Positions 6,066-9,345 of a DNA stretch of 9,345 nucleotides are shown here, piece after piece (within the stretch, counting starts at the first letter, position 1; the number at the start of each line of letters is the position of its first letter). The position numbers and the translations under genes are program-made. The DNA comes from Acidobacteria bacterium UBA6911 (GTDB lineage Bacteria; Acidobacteriota; UBA6911): contig DKBB01000318.1 of the NCBI GenBank assembly GCA_002451015.1, positions 12,174 through 21,518 of the forward strand, written 5' to 3'. Under the pieces are notes generated by a model, which saw only the letters and a program-made list of their open reading frames with translations, did no database searches and was not told the DNA's origin.

Positions 6066-7046
6066 TTACAACGCACTGGTAATATTTTCTAAAATCTCAA
6101 AAGCCTTTTTCCCGCGGCGTAATACAATCTTTCCGCGGTATTTCGGGACTCCCCCGGCGCACAGGTAAACCGGTTCATCAACCCTTTCCTTAAGCTCTAT
6201 AACATCTCCAACCGACACTTTGAGCAAATCATCAACTGTGATTACAGATCGCCTGATTTCGCTGCTGAGCACAATCGGGACCTGTTTCATCAGATCCATA
6301 ATTTTCTTTTCCTCATTCCCGTAGGTTTTCTGTCTCCGCACACTCCACTGCTGGTCTAACTTGTTCCGTAACTGCTTCAGGACACGGGATGGAATGCATA
6401 TATGCATCATTCCGAAGTTTTCACCAATTTTCAGTTCCAATTGAATGGCAATCACCGTCTCGCCTGGCGAAACGATCTGAAACATCTGAGCCTTGGTTCC
6501 CTTTTCCTCGAGATAAAAATCCAGATCGATAACCGGATTCCAGGCAGTCCGCAGGTCTCGAATGGCTAACCTGAGAACACCGTCTATAATATTCATCTCG
6601 ATTTCGGTTAGAGTTCTGTCGTCAGTGGGTGCTAATCCAGGACCTCCCAGGATCAGGTCGATTATGGGAAAGACCACAGACGGATTCATTTCCAGGGCTA
6701 GGTTGTCGTCCAGCGGGCGCATCCCCACGCTGGAAAACATTGTCGGGTCCGGAATTCCCTTCAGGAACGCGGAATAGGATTCCTGTTCGAGATTAACCAG
6801 TTTCACCTCTACGAAATTTCTCAGGTATGCCGAAAGGGAAGACGCGAAATTCCGGCCGAAATATTCATGCATCAGGTGGATAGACCGCATCTGGTCCTGC
6901 GATATACGGTCTGCATGATGGAAATCATAGCGTTTTATTTTTCGTTCGGGCGGACTCTTTTCTGCAGCGTCTTCCAGGTCTGCGTCCTCGGAAGACATCG
7001 CGGAAAAAAGCGCATTAATTTCATCTTGAGATAGTACTTTATCCAT
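6066..7046 (-). CDS. fliM: Flagellar motor switch protein FliM
   Basis: FliM is the C-ring subunit that binds phospho-CheY and sets rotation direction. The 326-residue product has the usual length and three parts. The N-terminal CheY-binding peptide is LSQDEINALFSAM (5-17). The middle CheC-like domain runs about 40-230, with YDFHHADRISQDQMRSIHLM (40-59), FVEVKLVNLEQESYSAFL (78-95) and the family glycine motif LGGPG (133-137). The C-terminal SPOA domain is about 247-322 (MDLMKQVPIVLSSEI, LLKVSVGDVIELKERVDEPV, VPKYRGKIVLRRGKKAFEIL). The ATG at 7046 fits the conserved N-terminus exactly, although no clear Shine-Dalgarno is visible. It follows the fliA stop after only 11 bases, so it may rely on coupling to fliA. 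No cheY lies between fliA and fliM here. Confidence 0.97.
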   Translation of the reverse strand: MDKVLSQDEINALFSAMSSEDADLEDAAEKSPPERKIKRYDFHHADRISQDQMRSIHLMHEYFGRNFASSLSAYLRNFVEVKLVNLEQESYSAFLKGIPDPTMFSSVGMRPLDDNLALEMNPSVVFPIIDLILGGPGLAPTDDRTLTEIEMNIIDGVLRLAIRDLRTAWNPVIDLDFYLEEKGTKAQMFQIVSPGETVIAIQLELKIGENFGMMHICIPSRVLKQLRNKLDQQWSVRRQKTYGNEEKKIMDLMKQVPIVLSSEIRRSVITVDDLLKVSVGDVIELKERVDEPVYLCAGGVPKYRGKIVLRRGKKAFEILENITSAL

Positions 7047-7057
7047 AGCCGTATACG

Positions 7058-7828
7058 TTACTGATCCTGTCCGTTCATCTTTTTAAGTTTAGTGCGCAGC
7101 CGCAGCATGGCTTTGGTATGAAGCTGCGATACGCGCGATTCATTTACTCCGAGGACTTTTCCGATCTCTTTCATCGTCAATTCATCAAAGTAATAAAGCG
7201 AAACCACCAGGCGCTCTTTTTTAGGAAGGGTGTCGATGGCTGTACTGAGAATGCTTTGGATTTCCGATTTATGGAAAACGAAAAACGGATCCATTTGTGG
7301 TGCGTCCGGAACATACTTTACAAGGGGTTCGCCGTTTTTCTCTTCATCCTGTGAAGAAAGCTCCTGGAAGCTGCCGAGATTCAAACCTTTGATTTGATCC
7401 ACCAGCTCGTAGAATTCTTCGAGAGAGATTCCCATTTCATCGCAAACTTCCTTGTCCGTGGCGGGACGTCCAAGTCGCTGCTCCAGTTCCCGGTAGATTT
7501 TTTCAAGGTCTTTGCTCTTTTTTCGGAGGGAACGGGGTGCCCAGTCCAAATTCCGCAAACTGTCTAAAATAGCCCCTTTGATCCGGAGTTCTGCATATGT
7601 TTTGAATTTAACTCCCCGGTTCGCATCAAACTTATCAATGGCATCCAGCAATCCCAGAACGCCGGCACTGACAAGGTCGTTTAGCTCCACGTGCGAGGGA
7701 AGCTTGGTGGAAATACGCTGTGCGATATATTTGATCTGGGGAAGATGTTCCAGGATCAGTTCATCTCGCTCCGTATTCGATGGAACCGTTGATTCGTACA
7801 TTTTGGACTGACTTACCAATTCCTGCAT
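7058..7828 (-). CDS. fliA: Flagellar sigma factor FliA (sigma-28, FliA/WhiG family)
   Basis: FliA directs RNA polymerase to late flagellar and chemotaxis promoters and is normally held inactive by FlgM, which is not in the window. The 256-residue product has regions 2, 3 and 4. Region 2 is about 25-95: ILEHLPQIKYIAQRISTKLP, VELNDLVSAGVLGLLDAIDK, FKTYAELRIKGAILDSLRNL. D95-W96-A97-P98-R99-S100 is a hallmark of FliA/WhiG sigma factors. Region 3 is about 100-150 (LEQRLGRPATDKEVCDEMGI). Region 4 is about 200-250, with the helix-turn-helix LTMKEIGKVLGVNESRVSQL. The ATG at 7828 has AAGAGGGT about 8 nt upstream; ATG 7801 is a weaker choice. The gene is preceded by a stem-loop in the 103-base gap after flhG. 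The position after flhF-flhG and before fliM-fliN is typical of polar-flagellum clusters. Confidence 0.97.
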   Translation of the reverse strand: MQELVSQSKMYESTVPSNTERDELILEHLPQIKYIAQRISTKLPSHVELNDLVSAGVLGLLDAIDKFDANRGVKFKTYAELRIKGAILDSLRNLDWAPRSLRKKSKDLEKIYRELEQRLGRPATDKEVCDEMGISLEEFYELVDQIKGLNLGSFQELSSQDEEKNGEPLVKYVPDAPQMDPFFVFHKSEIQSILSTAIDTLPKKERLVVSLYYFDELTMKEIGKVLGVNESRVSQLHTKAMLRLRTKLKKMNGQDQ

Positions 7829-7848
7829 TTTTTTTACCCTCTTACATT

Positions 7849-7872
7849 GGATTGCAGCTGAGGATGCAATCC
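7849..7872. promoter_or_regulatory. Stem-loop in the fliA leader
   Basis: GGATTGCA (7849-7856) and TGCAATCC (7865-7872) are perfect 8-bp inverted repeats around an 8-base loop. On the transcribed (minus) strand the stem ends about 11 bases before the fliA ribosome site AAGAGGGT. It has no following T run, so it is unlikely to be a terminator. It could be a protein-binding palindrome or an mRNA structure affecting fliA translation or stability (inference). Confidence 0.5.
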
Positions 7873-7931
7873 TGTTGGCTATTCAATAGGCGTTGTTATG
7901 TCTCCCATAAAGAGGATTGGGTAACCTAGTT

Positions 7932-8843
7932 TCAATTGACCCAATCATTCAGCAGTTTTTCCCAGACAAGTTCTCCCTCGAACTGTTCGGAATGCTCCTG
8001 CTGTCCGAGACGTCTTGCCAAGTTACGGAAACATCTGCTTGAAGAAGCGTTCGGATAACGGTGGGTTACCAGTGTCTGACTGCGAACGGCTTGCGGCACA
8101 CATGCATCACGATTCACGTGCCCGAGGTAGTCAACTTCCCTGTTCAGAAATTTTTTGACCACTGAATTTATCTGGCAGTAAACCTCGTGGGCATCGTCCG
8201 CACTTTCAACCGAATTGATGAGGACCTGAATCCTCTTCTGAGGATCTTCGGCCAGTATGATTTTTATTACTGCATATGCATCGACGATTGCTGTCGGCTC
8301 GGGAGCACTGACAACAATAACTTCCTGGGCCGATAGCAGAAAATGAATGACATTTCTTGAAATACCGGCGGCGGTGTCTATGATGAAATAATCCGTGTCT
8401 ATATCCAGGCTGGTGAAACATTCCACGAGATGAGTTCTTTGAGCTGAGGTCAGTTCCGACATGCGTTGAAGCCCCGAACTCGCGGGAATGATTCGGATCC
8501 CCTTGGGGCCCTGCACCATTATTTCAGTCAAGGATTTATTCCCGAACAATACGTGTCCGAGATGGTATCGCGGAGTCAATCCGAGCAACACGTCAAGATT
8601 GGCCAAGCCGAAATCCGCATCCAGAACGACAACTTTATTGCCCAACTCGGAGAGGCAGACGGCGAGATTTGCAACAACGTTTGTTTTTCCTACGCCGCCT
8701 TTCCCGCTGGTAACCGCCACAATCTTTGGAGTCGGCGCATCGACCTTTAAAACAGATCCCTTGGATGAGGCAAGCCGGGAAGCTTGCGATTTAGAACTCT
8801 GATGTCCCGTTGCACTGTGCTGTCTATTGAAATCAGGCTTCAT
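7932..8843 (-). CDS. flhG: MinD-like flagellar number regulator FlhG (FleN/YlxH)
   Basis: FlhG is a MinD/ParA-type ATPase that limits flagellar number, acting on FlhF and on flagellar transcription or C-ring assembly. The 303-residue product has the deviant Walker A motif SGKGGVGKT (46-54), the switch I region LDADFGLANLDVLLGL (74-89), Walker B IIDTAAGIS (154-162) and the conserved VVSAPEPTAIVDAYAVIK (177-194). The VLINSV segment (207-212) and NREVDYLGHVNRDACVPQAV (234-253) are also typical of FlhG. The N-terminal motif DQAxxLR, which stimulates the FlhF GTPase, is replaced by SQASRLA (19-25), a recognisable but altered form. The C-terminus (about 271-303) carries helices of the kind used for membrane contact. 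The ATG at 8843 has AAGGAAT upstream, embedded in the end of flhF, only 2 bases after its stop. The two genes are co-expressed. Confidence 0.96.
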   Translation of the reverse strand: MKPDFNRQHSATGHQSSKSQASRLASSKGSVLKVDAPTPKIVAVTSGKGGVGKTNVVANLAVCLSELGNKVVVLDADFGLANLDVLLGLTPRYHLGHVLFGNKSLTEIMVQGPKGIRIIPASSGLQRMSELTSAQRTHLVECFTSLDIDTDYFIIDTAAGISRNVIHFLLSAQEVIVVSAPEPTAIVDAYAVIKIILAEDPQKRIQVLINSVESADDAHEVYCQINSVVKKFLNREVDYLGHVNRDACVPQAVRSQTLVTHRYPNASSSRCFRNLARRLGQQEHSEQFEGELVWEKLLNDWVN

Positions 8844-8845
8844 AA

Positions 8846-9345
8846 TTATTCCTTAAATGCAACATCGTTTTGGTTAAGGACTAGGTCCATGATGCATTCT
8901 CCTGTTACTGTGTGAAGGTCTTCCGGGACTCTTTGTCCGTCGCTGTAATAAGAGAATGACTTCTGTGTGCGTATAATTTCGTTCAAAATCGGTCCGGGCG
9001 ACGTAGTTTCATCCAATTTTGTAAACAACAGGTGATCCGGCCCACAAATTTCAAAATTATTTACAATGGTGCGGAGATCCCGTGAATTGGCATTAACACT
9101 CAGGACCAGGTGTCGTTCAATTTCACCGGAATTTTTTAAAAAATCAGCCATGGGCTTCATGACACCAAGGTCTTTCGGACTGCGTCCCGCGGTATCGATA
9201 AGGATATAATCGCGCTGTTTGTTTTCCTCTATCGTAAGTGCCAGATCGGGCACCTGGTCGATGAACCGAAACGGTACACCCATCAGTCCGGCGTAGGTGC
9301 GCAATTGATCGATAGCTCCGATGCGGTACCCATCCGTAGTTACCA
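8846..9345 (-). CDS. flhF: Flagellar biosynthesis GTPase FlhF, C-terminal part (cut by window edge)
   Basis: FlhF is an SRP-family GTPase (related to Ffh and FtsY) that marks the flagellar site, usually a pole. The last 165 residues are present; the N-terminal B and N domains and the P-loop lie beyond 9345. The visible G-domain signature begins VTTDGYRIGAIDQLRTYAGL, the FlhF/SRP D-x-YR-x-GAxxQL motif. Also seen are DYILIDTAGRSPKD (G3), LLFTKLDETTSPG (G4, TKLD) and YYSDGQRVPEDLHTVT (G5, where the family usually has TTGQRVPEDI). The open frame continues to the edge, so the TTG at 9304 is not the start. Its end overlaps the flhG ribosome site, which supports tight co-translation. Confidence 0.95.
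   Translation of the reverse strand, partial: VTTDGYRIGAIDQLRTYAGLMGVPFRFIDQVPDLALTIEENKQRDYILIDTAGRSPKDLGVMKPMADFLKNSGEIERHLVLSVNANSRDLRTIVNNFEICGPDHLLFTKLDETTSPGPILNEIIRTQKSFSYYSDGQRVPEDLHTVTGECIMDLVLNQNDVAFKE

Noticed and set aside
7915..7946. Inverted repeat GATTGGGT/ACCCAATC spanning the flhG stop, considered as a terminator
   Set aside because: The stem is AT-balanced with a 16-base loop and has no T run on the transcribed strand; fliA follows closely in the same direction.
8846..9304. Treating TTG 9304 as the start of a short GTPase gene
   Set aside because: The frame continues to the window edge with conserved FlhF residues (TTDGYRIGAIDQ), so the gene is simply cut off.

Overview
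The window is a stretch of a flagellar gene cluster from a Gram-negative bacterium. It encodes both L- and P-ring proteins, which implies an outer membrane. Every gene is on the minus strand, so transcription runs from high to low coordinates. The combination flhF-flhG-fliA followed by fliM-fliN, a sigma-54 promoter before the rod genes, and an accessory MshEN (GspE N-terminal) protein and HDOD fragment fits the Deltaproteobacteria/Desulfobacterota best. That taxonomic call is inference from gene order and protein flavour, not proof.

In transcription order, the right end (9345 to 7932) holds the C-terminal part of flhF (SRP-type GTPase placing the flagellum) and flhG (MinD-like ATPase controlling flagellar number). 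After a 103-base gap with a clean stem-loop comes fliA (sigma-28), then fliM and fliN (switch/C-ring). Next is a trio of accessory genes (5450 to 3787): a half-length HDOD protein, a membrane-anchored coiled-coil/HTH protein with SwrB-like architecture, and a zinc-finger plus MshEN protein with two recognisable c-di-GMP-binding motifs. A 187-base gap carrying a near-consensus sigma-54 promoter separates these from the rod/ring block flgF-flgG-flgA-flgH-flgI (3599 to 1; flgI is cut by the window edge).

The genes fit a polar-type flagellar hierarchy. FlhF/FlhG set site and number, FliA drives late genes, FliM/FliN form the switch, and an RpoN-dependent promoter starts the rod, P-ring and L-ring genes. 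The accessory trio hints at second-messenger input to assembly or motor function.

The most unusual feature is in flgA. About 190-200 bases of hairpin-rich, inverted-repeat-bounded DNA (about 1842-2032) sit in frame between the start codon and the signal peptide. It looks like a small non-autonomous repeat (MITE/REP-like) insertion. It either gives FlgA a foreign N-terminal extension of about 66 residues or forces translation to restart at a TTG after the element. No RNA genes, CRISPR arrays, transposase genes or convincing terminators were seen.
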